DNA of 64,000 nt from Ceriagrion tenellum (lineage: Eukaryota; Arthropoda; Insecta; Odonata; Coenagrionidae). Below are positions 11,000 through 24,771 of the stretch, in pieces. The translations under genes and the position numbers were made by a program. The notes beneath the pieces were generated by a model. The model was not told where the DNA came from. It saw only the letters and a program-made list of their open reading frames with translations, and did no database searches. Each line of letters opens with the position of its first letter. Position 1 is the first letter of the stretch. The stretch lies in NCBI GenBank assembly GCA_963169105.1, contig OY720636.1, positions 147,087,941 through 147,151,940 on the forward strand, given 5' to 3'.

Positions 11000-13600
11000 C
11001 ATAAAATACTAGGAGGATACATGTTTGGCTTATTTTACTTGAAATACTACAGCCAGGCGAGTTTCAGTAGGATACGGAGTATATTGTTGGAGCGCTATCT
11101 CTAAAACTTAAGGGAAAGACAAAATAAGAGAACTGACCAACTTATGTGTACAAAAATTCCTTCTTTCCTCGTTCAGGAAGTTAATATACCAAAAACTGCG
11201 AGACGCTATCATATGAAATATCGCAATCATACAATTCATCTCAGCCCCTGCTTCTACCAATAAATATGGCTCATTGATGAGAAAATTTAATTAGGTGCCA
11301 TGGCAATGCCGGGACTATACATGGATGTAGACTAACTTTCATTAGTAACAGTGATGTTAGATATAAATAAATATATAGCAAATACATGCTTTTATAATCG
11401 ATTGGGAGGAATACTTCTTCACGCAAAGGAAATCCAACCCATGTCCCGATACCGCGATAGCAAGTTCGTCTTGACCATTATGAGCAGAAAAAAAACTTAG
11501 CATGTCTTCTTCTTGTACTCGGAACACCGTTTAATTTCCCCGAGAAAGTGTATGCCTATGCCTTTTGTACACCTCCTGCATTTTAAAAGTAGCAGATATC
11601 CATCTGATTCTTGAAAAAAAAGAATAAAAATAAGAAAAAGTTGATGAATGCGGTGGTGGCTGAAGAAATAAGGGGCGCGTATGATAACTTTCAGCTCCGC
11701 AGGATTTGATAATTATGAGAGTTATGTTACACCTCAGACACAAGCTCTAATCCTCGAATCTTCCAGGCTTCACATGATGACTTGTCAACTTGAATTGCAT
11801 TTGTCCATCCAATCAAGAATCACTAGAAGCCTATTCATGTGCGCATTCGTGAAAACAGAGAAAAAAATCCAATTATTTCTCATTACCACTACGCGACCGT
11901 CGGGTCTAAAGGTGATGTAGTTGAAAACTTGGATGCAAAATAGTAAGGGATTAAATATTGTCGGAATTCATGAATAATAATTTTGAAGCTATAACGTCAA
12001 GTTAAAGAAAATTATGATGAAAAACTTATGAAATAAAAAAAACTGATGCGACACTGATAAAAGTATCAGTGATCACAAAGCGCGATAAATAGCATTCACA
12101 TGATTAAATTTTCTGCAGCTTTCTATCACATGCGAAAAAAATCTTTAATATCTGCAACACCTGTGATGAAAAATCCCCTTCGGCAAAGTCGTAGAGTAAT
12201 GCCACAACTCCTAATTCAATGAATTTAGCCACACCATAAATTAATAGATAAAATTTTATCAATGTTGCTAAGTTATAAGACTGCACCGAAGAATGAAATA
12301 GGAATTGTGCGCTTCAGAGATATTATATTTAAAACTTAGGAGTTCACGACGCATGCATCGTGTCAGAAATGTATCTTGAATGTTTTGTTTTCAATATTAA
12401 CTTCATTAACTTAGTGTGGTACTTTCTATAAAATTGTTTAACAAGTGGTTTCAGGTCTTTCCAGCGTGCGGTGCGAAGAAAGTGAGTTGATGTATCAAAT
12501 TTGCTCATATGTGTAAGAAATAGGAATTTTAATAGTTCAGAGATCCTCGAACGGTAATTACTGAGAACCAAAGAAAATAACTACCTCTTCTATCCATCAT
12601 ATTGTATAAATGCCATTCACCAGTAATCTCTAAGATAAGTAATGCCTAATCTAGTAAACCCGAAGAAACTTTTGACTGTGATATACACTATGGAACATGT
12701 GGAACTCATGCAACAACCATGCATTGTCATTAGGATTCACACACAGCTTCTCATATTTTTGGTCTACTGTGTTTACCAATTTTACCTATGATACTGCCTG
12801 AAAAATTAAAAACTGGTCTCATGGTTAATTTTTCCCCACGCTAAATTAACACAGGTATAAAATCTTTCATTCTTTTCTAACTCTTGGCATGGCTCATGCC
12901 CATGACTGCAATATAGCATTTCAGGTTATGAGAGTTGGAATAGAGCTCTGTAGAGATAAATTTCACGGCCAATATTTTCACTACTAAAACAATATTCTTA
13001 ATCAGTTCACAACGACCACGATACATGAAGAAAACGCTTCAGATATTTGCTTTAGATTTTTTCCATTCCTTTTTCTGGAATGCGTGTTTTATATTCAAAT
13101 ATGTTAGCACATTACAAAGCATTCCCTCCGAACGCGCAGATAGCATTGGGCCGACTTGCAGCACCAAACCTTCCGAAAACAAACGTTTTCAAACTCACGG
13201 ACACAATAATTACCCCCCTCACTCCAATAGCTCCTACCAACACTGACACCAATGGCAACATTAACCAGGCTTGTGATGTTTAGTTAAACCATTCCCAAAG
13301 ATAGAAGTGACGAAAACGACTGCCAATCGCAATATTTATGTTAAATGCGGAAAAATATGCTAATTTAGATCTCCTTCTTCATGGTATTAGCAAGGGAACG
13401 CGGTCAAATGAGCGAGAAATTGAAAAAACGTATTTAGTCATTGGTATCCACATCAAGCAATAGAGATGTGTGGAAAGGGTGGGAAGTAGGATTAATATTC
13501 CGCAAAAATCAAGTGTTGGAGAAGTGTTGGACAATCCTCTTTTGTGGCAGGCAAAGCCTCTTCCATAAGTGAGCAGCGAGTGTTTGCATTAGAATTAGAG
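11000..13600. other. Unassigned spacer
   Basis: AT-rich DNA with short, unrecognised ORFs on both strands. I see no RNA gene, SINE head or transposon terminus. The first few hundred bases could be further decayed sequence of the preceding reverse transcriptase relic. Confidence 0.45.
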
Positions 13601-13641
13601 GAAGTACGGGGCGAAAGATGGAGATCCCTTGCGACATTATC

Positions 13642-13669
13642 ACGCTACGGGGTTAAAACCCCGTAGCGT
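13642..13669. repeat. Perfect 13-bp hairpin
   Basis: ACGCTACGGGGTT and its exact reverse complement are separated by only two bases (AA), giving a GC-rich 13-bp stem in AT-rich surroundings. ACGGGGT recurs once more immediately downstream (13670-13676). It could be the junction of two inverted transposon ends or a recombination footprint. Confidence 0.7.
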
Positions 13670-14479
13670 AACGGGGTAAGAGAAATAAACCAGTAATTAC
13701 CAATACATGTATCATCCTCGACGTCGTAAAACTTGGAAGACGTCGGGAGAGATATATGCGTTTCAGATATATTTTATTATGGTCGGGCACATTTTCAGGA
13801 ATAGCGCATCAAACTCTTAAACAATTCCATGGGCTGATGCACTCTCAGATCAAAACTCATTACTGATAAAATGCCGCGTTCAACAAGAAAAGATGATAAG
13901 GGGTAGTAGGGTGGGTAGGAAAGTGAAAGAGGAATTGACTAGAGAAATGAGGTCACTATTACACAGCCGAGGAAGTCACCTAAACCACTAACCAGAAAGT
14001 CTAAACTAATAAGCCAGCAATATTCCGTTCGATAAACTATCTTCCAATATCACACCTCTTTATAGCTGTAATGAGGAAATTACTCATGATAAACCGCAGG
14101 ACTCCTTTCATAATAACCATATCACAAAAGCTTAAGAGAAAATGACTGAGTGAGAAGCTTAAATTTAAACCGTGGTTTATTGTTTCAATGCCTATGAAAA
14201 AAATATACCTTAGGTCGTCAAGAACTGAATCAACTATATGATAATGGGTTGAACAACATTGTTGGTCTCAGTTCCTAAAATCTGTCGCAGACTTGGGGGA
14301 GCGTATCTATGAATAGGGCCACAATTGTTTTGCTCCAATCATCATTCCGTAGTAAAGCGTTCACCCTTGCGACTTTGGCAACACGCAACATGCCTTTTGC
14401 AAGAGTGAACGAAGCCGAGAATGAGGAGAGTAAGATGGTAGCGGGATGACACTGCCGACATAATACTCCACAGAGTGAG

Positions 14480-14770
14480 CCTATGAAGTTCCGACCAAAC
14501 ATAACGCTCGCGAAGACATGTGGACTAGATAGGGTCCGATGCCTTCTCCTCCGCCGGATATCGCTTCCTCGCAGAAGGCGTCCTCGCGGTGCACGTGATC
14601 CCCTGTCGGGATGGGGAGGTAGGAGAAGAGGGAGGGGGCATTTCTCTCTATCCCTCAAGGCATTCCCATCCCGCTCTCTATCGGCTAGCGCACGCATTCC
14701 AGATACATAGCATAAAGAGGACAAACAAACGCGAAGGCGAAGGAATCAGCGATCAGTGCGGAGTCGTCGC
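14480..14770. promoter_or_regulatory. CpG-containing GC-rich block
   Basis: Local rise in G+C with CpG-rich stretches such as CTCCGCCGGATATCGC and GCGTCCTCGCGGTGCACGTG (which contains a CACGTG E-box) near 14548-14600. ORFs on both strands are compositional and show no domain. An enhancer, promoter or untranslated exon is possible but unproven. Confidence 0.25.
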
Positions 14771-14799
14771 TACAGTGTAACCGCCCATGAACCTACGCT

Positions 14800-17380
14800 G
14801 CCAAACCATAAGGCATATACGAGTAGTGCGTCAGCTGAACGAGAAATGACGAGTGGGTGGAACAGAACCTACCAATCAAAACCCATACCCCATTTCTTTT
14901 GCTTCTGCGTCTCTGCACATGCATAAGGCCAGGCAATTGAATGTTAGGGACCAGAGAGTGGAAAGATCTTATCAATAATTCAACTTGAACTATTTTCAGA
15001 TTCACTCTGATTTTCCATTTCTATTTTCAAACGCCTTTTAATAAGAATTAAAACTGAAATCATGCATTTATCATTCAGTTCAATCTCTGTATATGAAAAT
15101 ACATTCCATTTAAGGGCTAAAGTATAGATATAACTCTTGGCAATTCTGAAGGTGTAGGTGAAATATCTTAGCATCGCAACCTACTTTTAAACGAAGTAAT
15201 ACTTTTCACATCGATTTGGCGTAATTGATCGTGCCATTTATATTAGTTAGGCATCATATCAGTATTTAGATAAATTAAATGCTTGAAAAAAGAACGAAGA
15301 GTGTAAGAAATAAATAATTAAAATTCTCACTCGGCAGCTAATTACCAAATCGATAACTCAAGAAACCACATCGGAGTAAGAAGCATTTTCAACGCCAAGA
15401 AAACTTCTACCAATGGAAGGGAGCAGGGATAAAATATTTACGATAAATTTAGTTGTTTCACCAAGAATTATATTTTTTTAAAGAATATCGCAAATTTCAT
15501 GCGCATTTTTCACCAGGATGAGGAAATACTCGTTTATTTTTAAAGTTCCAGAATCAAAAGTAGAATATATTCAACAGAATTGCACGCCACTGTTTGAAAC
15601 TTCAGAGACATTATAGTATTATGATGGCTGATTTACTTCTAAAATCGGATGACGATCACTAATTTGCGTTGCCTATTGACCAAAGGCAGCGGTCCTATTC
15701 CCCTTCAACCGCAAACACCATGTCTGGGTTACATTATTTTGTTCGTGTGCATTAATTTGTAATCGATTTCCCGCACACGTTGGGGCAGATTTGGCATGGG
15801 AGGAGGAGCAATGCATAATTCCTCAAAAGAGTCACCAGTGTTTATCAAAAACCCGTGGTAAAAGTAATAAAAAAACAAGCCTCCGAATTCTCTATTAAAT
15901 ACGATCAATAAAAAGCAAAGCTTGATAAATATTTAGTTAATTATCCGGCAAAGGAGATAGGCATTAAAAGAAAGATGAAGAGGAGCTACGGCACATAAAA
16001 CATAAGCAATATTTCACAATTTGTAGCGTAACACACATTGCAATAACTCGCTTAGAATGCCTCAGAGGCAACATTTCCAGCTGCATTTCAAGTAATTTTT
16101 AAAGTATATTTTCTAATTCACAGAGCGGCTATGATGAAAAAAACTATAGATGATGAAAATTTAATGTTAAAAACCGTGAGATCTTTTGCTATAATAAAGA
16201 AAACCTCAAGGAAACAACTTCTAGATAATAATCGGGGAAAAATTATGCAAAACAGAAATTTTTGATGTGGTAGTTATTTAAGTACGAGCATTGGTAGCCG
16301 CAGTTGAAAGAAGACACGGTGTGAAACTTAGAAGAGCATAAAGGAGGTGAATAAAGACCAGTAAAATTGATGAGACTAGGAAAGATAATAAATACACTAC
16401 GTTTCCTCTTACTCTATGTTAAAGCATCGCACCAGCGAGGTGAAAGCCAAAACACAATTTTGACGCTTCTCAAAGCAAAACACTTTCCTCTGCCTAATTT
16501 TCCACTCCAAAGGCAAGACTTGAGTCACCGACCACGAGGATCAGCCTGATTTATTTTTCAATTACGATGTAGTCCAGTTGAGTTTCGAATCAGTCATAAA
16601 ATCTTAAGCAAATGCACTTTGACGAAGAACAATCCATAAGATTTCCACTCCGCATATAACATGGGACAAATTGCATAAAATCTAAGACGAAAATATGAAG
16701 TTCAAGCAGCCAGCGAAAATATTAAATCCAAAACAAACGGCCAAGAATGTGGTCTATTTAATACAATCAGTTGTGCAATGTGGGTTGCCTCCCATCCAGG
16801 ATATAATGCGCCATTATTTAAGCCAATTATTATGATGGCATCCCTTTAGGTTCATCAAGCATTTTACCATTTGACAGGATGGGAGAGCCATTTCTAATTT
16901 TTCTGACAGTACTAGTCACACAAAGTTGTAACTCTAAGTCCCCTAATTTATAAACCCTCAGGCTTTGGATTTTTTATTGTAAAAATGCTTTGTTACGTGA
17001 TTTACGTAGGATAGAGTCTAAAGGAAAAAAAGGGTAAAAATTATGAACATGAACGCAATAATTTTTGTACAACTACCTACAAGCTTTAAGTGATGATCAT
17101 GCTATAAATATAAGCAAATAATTTGTCTTTAAAGAAATTTTTCGAAAAATTAGTTAATTAGTTAATCTTTTTTTTTAGATGGTATAGCCTAATATTTTCT
17201 CTTTACTTCTACATATTCCGATATTTTTCATTAGAGGTCTTATTTTTATTAGACTGCGCACAATTTAATTGAGAAATCATCATTCATTAATTCTCTGTCT
17301 CGAAAACGTTGAACGCTAGAAGTAAGGAATATTTGACGCTAAACAATATTTAGAGCTCCGAAGTAATTATCGCACGAGAA
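14800..17380. other. Unassigned AT-rich spacer
   Basis: Only short ORFs with no recognisable motif, no SINE head and no inverted terminal repeats detected by eye. Confidence 0.5.
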
Positions 17381-17399
17381 GAAAGTGATTAAATGGTCA

Positions 17400-17650
17400 G
17401 GTAGACACCCATAAGTGCCCGTGCCACCATTGGTCGTGAGGAGAAGAGGCAGTTTGGCGCGGGAATTAGTCAATAAGGAGAGGGAAACGAAGATGCTAAT
17501 CGACATTCGATTCACGTGTCCGCCAAATTAGACCCTCGGAAGTGAATTGAATATCACCGCGGAGGGCGGTTCTTTGCAGTCCTCTCCAGTCGAACCCTGG
17601 CCTTCCCTCATTCCGGCCCTCACTGAATACAATCACTCACCCCGTCCGCT
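17400..17650. promoter_or_regulatory. Island of higher-complexity, GC-richer sequence
   Basis: About 250 bp of balanced composition between AT-rich flanks. It contains TTTGGCGCGGGAA (an E2F-like site, 17453-17465), CACGTG at 17513-17518 and a CCGCGGAGGGCGG stretch. There is no ORF of note. It looks like a cis-regulatory candidate; the motif matches are short and could be chance. Confidence 0.25.
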
Positions 17651-17659
17651 TTGAAGAAA

Positions 17660-20600
17660 TCAAAGGCTGTGGAACTATTTTGTACTTCGTTAATTATTTT
17701 CTGATTCTACTTAGAGCTACAATAAAGCTTTAAATATTATAAATTCTTTCATTACATCACAACTTTATCGCCAAAATAATAGTAATAGCAGTAAAATGCA
17801 TGTTAAGTTCTTTTAGGGCCGTGGAATGATATACAATATATGACAATCGGGCATTTTTAAAGCACAGTCATATAAATAAATCAAGCTTGAAAAAAGTATG
17901 AAAAGTACTTGGGCAAGTAATACACATTTAGCCGATCCCAAGTTATGTAAACTTCTTTAACCTATCAATCAGTCCCATGAGTTGGATAAGATAACATCAT
18001 AGCGGTCAAAGGAATTCAAGGCCATAAAAATATCGCACTGTTCGAAAAAAAAAACAAAAATAATTTTTCAAAAAATTTTAATCTTCTAAAATCCCATAAT
18101 ATTCTGGATAAATTGCTTCTGAATTGACGTCTGCGAATGCGGAGCACACGTTACTGATCTTCATTTGTTAACTTTTGCAGCGATAATGAAAATTCGAGAA
18201 TCACATATATGATACCGTATATCACACATAATTTCACATTTGCATAATAAAATGCTATACAATAAACACATGGACCTCGGTTGCCATGTAAACATAGTCA
18301 ATGAACTATTTTAGTGGAATACAAAAAGTTTAAAATATAATTAGTCAATGAAGAATCAACGACGGTACCAGAGAAGACTGGACTAAAATTTGCTGAAGGC
18401 AAAACTAATACAAATCGAGAATCGATTTAAAAAACTGAACAGCATAACGCCTCGAGTGAATAACTCCATCATACTCAAAATCAAAAGTCCCATATTCCTA
18501 ATTAAGAAAATAATTTCTTTAAAATTACCAAACGTAGTTGCATCAATGCATCATTGAGTCACGTGTTTACTTTAAATATTCCTTCACTTCCTCCAGTATT
18601 CGCAATTTTGGCTAAATTTTTGACATATATAACCTATAGTAGTGATCTCATAAGTAACCTAGATAGCTCTATTTTACACCGCACGTTCCATAGCGTTACC
18701 CAGATGTATTTAATTTTCCTTTGTTCTGCATCATATAAAAAAATTACTTTTGTAAAAGCTGTAACACTTCTCATTTTTATAGTATACATTGTTTTCAATT
18801 GATAAATAATGAAGCTGAAGTAGGGTACTACATCTTTGCAGGTTAATAGGATCTCTGGAAAAAAGGGGGAGAACATAATCGTCATTGTACCATTCATTGC
18901 ATTGCTTCCTTAGGTATCAGTCAGAAATGCATAGGGCATTTTTATACAGTTTGAAGTGATACTGTTGACTAAAAATGTCCATTTTAGAACGTAAAAATTG
19001 TGATAGTTAACTTGATTGCTTTTCCATATATATGGACAATGTAAATTGCAATTTTAATCCAAAGAAGTGTAAAGGAACATCAATATAGCATATTACTTGT
19101 ATTTAAGGTTTTGGTTTGGTGATCAGAACCAACATTATGCTACTCACATATGTTGCGTAAGTTTTTGTTCAGACCTCATTTAGTGGTGGAGGAACAATCA
19201 CATTTCACACCCATGAGGAAGAATGGGGACATAAAATCAAACTATTCCACTTGATCACACAATCTCTGTGATATGTACAAAATAACACGTCAATAACATC
19301 AAAGTCAATACTTAACGATAAATGGAGTTTTGTCGCGATTTAACAGTAAATGCAATGTTTGCGGATAATCAAGGAGAATATCTCAAGCCTCTCTCTTTGC
19401 CTGTGGGCAGCCAACACTACTTTGTTAGCGTGCGGCTGGCTAGGACAAAGTATGAGCGTGCAAATGGGGAATGTAAATTACCAGTAAATCCATAGGAAGG
19501 TTTTGCTAGCTTCTTTTGCGTTTAAGTCAAACAATACCCTAAACAAATCACTTTAGCATAAAAAGTATAGAAAGAATTATAAAATGACAAATACTTTATA
19601 ATGATAACACAAAACACACGAATGTAAAATTGAGTTCATAAAAATAGTTCGGAATGCAAAAAAATGCTCGAACTTCTAACTATATTCAAACCTGAATTCA
19701 TCATTTTAAACACTCGGAGTTTTAGAGTATTTGCTTTCATAAATGATTTAAAAACTCAATTAAATCATACACTACCTCACCTAAGAAGAAAATAGGAAAA
19801 TAAAATCTCAAAACTTCAAATATTTATCGCTATTGAAGCAAATAAACACTTGTGAATCAAACAGGAACAGTCGATTTAGCAGTAAAATGTACTCTCTATC
19901 ACGCAATGGCAGTTTACGAGGTCACTCAAAAATTCCGTAAGAAGGTTCCGCTAGTAGGTCGAATCAGTCATAATTCACCCAGCCTCTATATTTTCATTCT
20001 CCAAATGTGTATAAATGGTCCTCCAATCTGCCGTGTAACGAAGTAGGTGGCATTTTTAGGCATATTTCTGCCATGCGCGCATGTCGCAAGCTCCTTCGAC
20101 CACATTACAGACCCAGATACAACCAGCTGACTTGTTCTTTTCAAAATTACAAAGTATTCCAGAGTGTTTTAGGTGCTGGAATGATAAATTTTCGGATCCG
20201 AATCAAAAAAAGATGAAGTGGCTGACGGATTTGATTTCGAAATTTGACTGGATACGTCGAAGAAGCTATTGCTGAAGATTTATAAATAATACCATAGCTC
20301 GCGTATTGTTTTCAACTTTGACGTAGATCTCTATTTTTACCTTGAATACAATCGATGAGAAAGTATAAAAATAACGCTTTCCATCAGCAAGGAGCAAATC
20401 CATAAAATGAGGAAGAAATAAACCACAGTAAAATGAAAAAATAAGGGAAAATGACGTGGAAATTTTTCAGGATCTCAAATGCTAGTTTTCTCCCCAAAGA
20501 GAAAGTTTCATAATCAAAAATTCATCGACACACTTGCAAGAACAAATAAAACTATCGTCAGCCGAAAATTTTCCTTTCCTATTTGCCGTAATATCTTAAT

Positions 20601-21150
20601 CAATTTGTAAAATGTACAAAATCACACATAGCGTAATTATCTTTTAAGGTATAGCATTTCATTTAAAAATGAAGTATTATTTCCCTGAAGTCAACGTTTT
20701 ACATTTTCCGCCATTCACCCTTTGGACTACCTTTGTAAACTCCAACAATTAGAACAATTGATGTAACAAATAAGAAATAGCAGCAACATAAATATAGCGT
20801 GATTAAAATTTACAAGAAACTAAGGAGGTGATGTAAAACAACATTTTATATCATTTTAAACCCATTTTTGTACTTTTGTATCCAAATTGAAAAACTAAAA
20901 TGCAAACCTAATATAGTTGCATTGCTCAATAACATGCCTGATTAATTTTTTATGTTACCCTGGGAATGTATTATTAACGTGGCAAAACGTTGACTGAAGA
21001 AAAATGGAATAATTACTCCTCGACATTTTACCTTACAGAAAAACTACATTAAGAGGATATGAAAACAAGTCATTTGGATTTTCAAAAATAAATTTTTCTC
21101 ACTTTATTTCAGTTCCCATGGGCAGAACATATTTCTTAGCATATTTTTGA
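17660..21150. other. Unassigned AT-rich spacer
   Basis: No recognisable genes. Short ORFs around 18.6 kb and 19.9-20.3 kb have no domain features. Composition is uniformly AT-rich. Confidence 0.5.
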
Positions 21151-21239
21151 AGAATCCTCTCTTTGCTATATTTCAGTAGTAAGGACATATTGTTGAAAGA
21201 GAAACAATTGCCTGTAACTATTGAAATGGTGTGCAACGC

Positions 21240-21310
21240 CTCACATCCTCTATCCCCTTCCATTCAGTCTCTCTCTCTTTCTCTCTTTTCCCCTCTTTCT
21301 ATCTCTCTCC
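21240..21310. repeat. CT-rich microsatellite
   Basis: Imperfect (TC)n pyrimidine tract with repeated TCTCTCTCTT/CTCTCTTTCC units. It produces a low-complexity ORF on each strand. Confidence 0.7.
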
Positions 21311-21699
21311 CCTCGTACGTCCCAAGGATCCGTTTGACCGTAAAATCCATTCAGCCGAGCGGGCAACGGCCTCTGGCTGTTTAATGCCGGTATAATACAT
21401 TTCCTTTCCGTTGACACAATTGCTGTCCGCTGACTTCGGCATCCGCTACTCAACGTGGTTGTCCCGGAATCCCTTGACTTTTGTGAATTACTCTTCAGTA
21501 CCCACGAAGTGGTGCCGACCCCTTCCTCGCGATGACCCGGTTATTTCTCTCGCGAATCAAAACCACTGCTAGAAGTGCACACAAATGATATGCCAAGCAC
21601 TCATTCACTTAAATGGGCACATTATTACTTCCGATATTACAACATTCTGATGTCATTTACCAAATCCTAAAATTAGTTGTAAATAAACACATAACGATC

Positions 21700-24500
21700 C
21701 AGCAACTGGGAACTTCTGTAAAATGCTATGAGTAGGGTGGTCCTTTTCAATTTGAGGGAAAATCATCAGAGAACAATGACAGAAATTAAGGCCAAATTTG
21801 TTTAAATCTTCCAATCGAAATCAGGAAATATAGCTCAGTCAAATCGGTTTCAGTCAATTGGACAACACCAAAATAATGTTATACCTACACAACCATTTGC
21901 TAAAAAAATTGAAGGCATCTCAGGAGGGCATTAAAAAAAATTAAAAATCATTGCGACCATTTCTTCTCACCTTTACCAATTTAAGTCATATCACCGGATA
22001 GACGCAGACAATGTACTAAATAAGACTGAAATATTACACCATTATACTGGAAAGTTTAAATACTCTTTTATGTTATACATTTACACAAGGTTTTTTTTCC
22101 ATGCATGTAGGCTTTCCTATTGCATGCGAATTATGATACTCGGTAAATGGATGATCCTTGCAATGCAGTCTGACTAAAATTCATAACAATTTCAAATGTA
22201 CCAAAGCCTAAGTGTAAACCTAGTGTATTCAAATACAACTAAAGCTCATTCACGATATTAAGCATGCAAAAAGATACCCCAACACAAAGGATAAATGCAT
22301 ACACTATAAACAGTATGACTTATCCATGACTCACCTGTTGTTTCTGCGAATAGCAAAATACAAGCTTTCTGAAATAAAAGACGAAGTAGAGAGCGGGAAT
22401 GGTATGCGAGAAAACATGATAGACAACCCTTCCGAACATATCTACTCAAATGAAACAACAAAACTTAGCTTGTCTCCGTTGGAGATAAATGGCAAAAGGC
22501 GTAAAAATAAGCACCTCAATGTACAATCACTCGCACAGCGTCAATTCGCTGAGAGCAACAAGCACCAATGCCGGGAAAATTTTAACTTCAAAGACTTTAA
22601 CCGCTAAGACAGATGGAGAGGACGATAGTTATGCTGGTTAGAGCTTGAAGCTATAACGCGAGGCGCCAACTTTGATCACTGATTAACCTCAGTGACTACA
22701 GGCTGTCGAGTTAGTTCTGCGATTTTACGACATTTTTACCGGCAATTCACTTGAGTCAGTATGTATTTACTTCCATAAATTGCTTTCTTATAAATGTTTA
22801 TTTATTTTTATTAAATTATAAACTAATAATAAAACGTGCTCTCAGCAAAAAGGCATAGCTAAGTTATAGCTACATAATAGCCACAAGTTAATAATATATG
22901 TTTCAAGAGATACTTGCCCAAAATGTCGAAAGAAGGCAGATGTTTTTAACTCCTACATCCCTTAACGCGTCTACCCGCCCGTGCTTTCCAAAGACAAACG
23001 AGTAAATGACACGGGAAAGCAATACGGTCGATATTTTGGTGGCCAGACAACAGTTTAAAGACATCATGACCTCTCTATTGAACTCAATGCGTGGGACCCA
23101 CTCATTTATAGTGTCTTTAGCGGAAAACTACGCTCCCATTTGGCCGGAGAGTCGCCCATTGAACAGCTTCTCAAAAAAATAGTTCCATTCTCTAATGCAG
23201 CCCGCTGATGTGATAAACTAACATTCCCAGTAGCTTAACGATTGTCCGCCCATTGCAGAGATTATTCAATCTTAATGCGGACTTACTCGCGTTCTTTTCC
23301 AGCTAGGAATACGGAGAGAAATTTCGGAGGAGTTGAGTCGGTTAAATTTCCGAAAACGACGGAAGTGTTGGAATGCGAATGTCATGGGATAATTCATCCA
23401 CCTGGTATTCAGAGGAGAGAAGCGAAGCAAGAAACCCGATCATAGACCCCGAAAATCATGCCTCAAATGGCGCCCGGGTGGGAATGAGACATATCCCTCG
23501 TAAATATAGTGATTTTATAGGGCTGGAGAAATTGCGCTCAGCAAGTGAGGAAAGACGGTCTAATGAGTCCAAAATTACCACCAAAAAGAGGCTCAGTTCT
23601 GGGCATATGAAGAGAAATCCTTTCCTTCGCCGCAGAAGGCCATTCATCGCAGACCGCAACTATGCCATATCAGGAAAATAAGTCATTCACTTTCTCATCA
23701 CTTTCTACCTCCGCTACTATCTACATCATTAGACACATTCAATGAAAGTCTGAAAATTAGGAGCATAAAAATAGCTTAAAGATGATTTATCGTTTCACAA
23801 TAAATTCGACCGCGCTTAAATCCAAGTTTTTCAAGTCACATCCTAGACAAGGCCTTTCTAATGTCACATCCCAAATATAATGAATATCACCCAAACCTTG
23901 AATTTTATAATTTCTAAATCACCTACTCCCTCAAAGTTTTATTAGATGAGGGTTTAGCATTACATTTGTCTATGGGGTTCCAGGTTTTCCAATAATTCCG
24001 TCATTCAGATTTACTAAATCTGAGTCAACAGCACAGCCAAATAAAAACGCATTTAGATCAAAAGGTGGAAAAAAAATGTTCTCGCAAGATCTCTCGGTTC
24101 TGATACCTTTATCTGGATGCGTCCAGAAGAGTCGTAAACCGTCCCCTTGAGTCATGCCGTCCGCTAGAATAAGATGCCAGGGATGGCGTCCTAGCCGCCA
24201 AACAGGGGTGAAACAGAGAGAGGCGCTAGTGGGGCAATCCAATAAAAGCATCTCTCTTGGTCGTAAATGTCGATAACCTGGCGGAAAATAGCGCCAAAAA
24301 GTGGCAAGTGCTTGTTTTTTAAATCAAAGTATTTAATTTAATCTGAGCGAGATTTTTCACCAGTCATAATAGAGACCATATTCGAACTTCATTTTCACTT
24401 CAGCAGCTGTGAGAAGAATAAAGCAAAATGTTTTATATTTGTGGAGCAAAAGTATTGTTTGATGTGAGGAAAATGCTCAAAAACTAACAAAATACGCTTG
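21700..24500. other. Mostly unassigned spacer
   Basis: Apart from the weak tRNA-like segment at 22.6 kb, no feature is recognised. ORFs at 22326-22607 and 23373-23681 have ordinary polar composition without known motifs. Confidence 0.4.
22617..22700 (+). repeat. Weak tRNA-like SINE head
   Basis: GCTGGTTAGAGC (A-box region) and CCAACTTTGATCAC (degraded B box) have roughly tRNA spacing, with a short inter-arm segment GAAGCTATAACGCGAGGCG between them. It resembles the heads at 6.3 and 37.7 kb but is too diverged to be sure. Confidence 0.3.
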
Positions 24501-24527
24501 GATAAGTCTTTCATTACACTAATTTAG

Positions 24528-24771
24528 CAAAGGGATAGGTAGGTGAAAAATAATTAAAGTAGTCTGTAGTGAACGATGCATGTAATAACAACCAATAATT
24601 CCTTTCTTACTATGTAGTTACTAACCATCTAGCTGCATGTGACCCAATTATCTAGCACATCTCCATTACATATCCTAGTTGTATGTCAATTCGTGCATGT
24701 TTGGTGATCTTCACCCCCTGCCACACACCCTCGTGGTGGCTCGCAGGGTATTACGAAGATGTAGATGTAGA
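24528..24771 (+). mobile_element. 3'-end fragment of the 27.7-32.0 kb non-LTR family
   Basis: This 5'-truncated copy matches the minus-strand element's last coding bases and 3' UTR. Shared blocks include GCAAAGGGATAGGTAGGTGAAA, the TGTAATAACAACCAATAAT stretch, and a conserved terminal block, TTCACCCCCTGCCACACACC plus CTCGTGGTGG, ending in a short (GATGTA)n tail. The copy here retains a roughly 60-bp stretch missing from the copy at 27.7 kb. Strong 5' truncation and a simple repeat tail are typical of non-LTR integration. I could not identify flanking duplications. Confidence 0.8.

Noticed and set aside
14275..14724. 149-codon minus-strand ORF
   Set aside because: Lies in a CpG-rich block, has low-complexity RRRR stretches and no recognisable fold; plus-strand frames are open as well.
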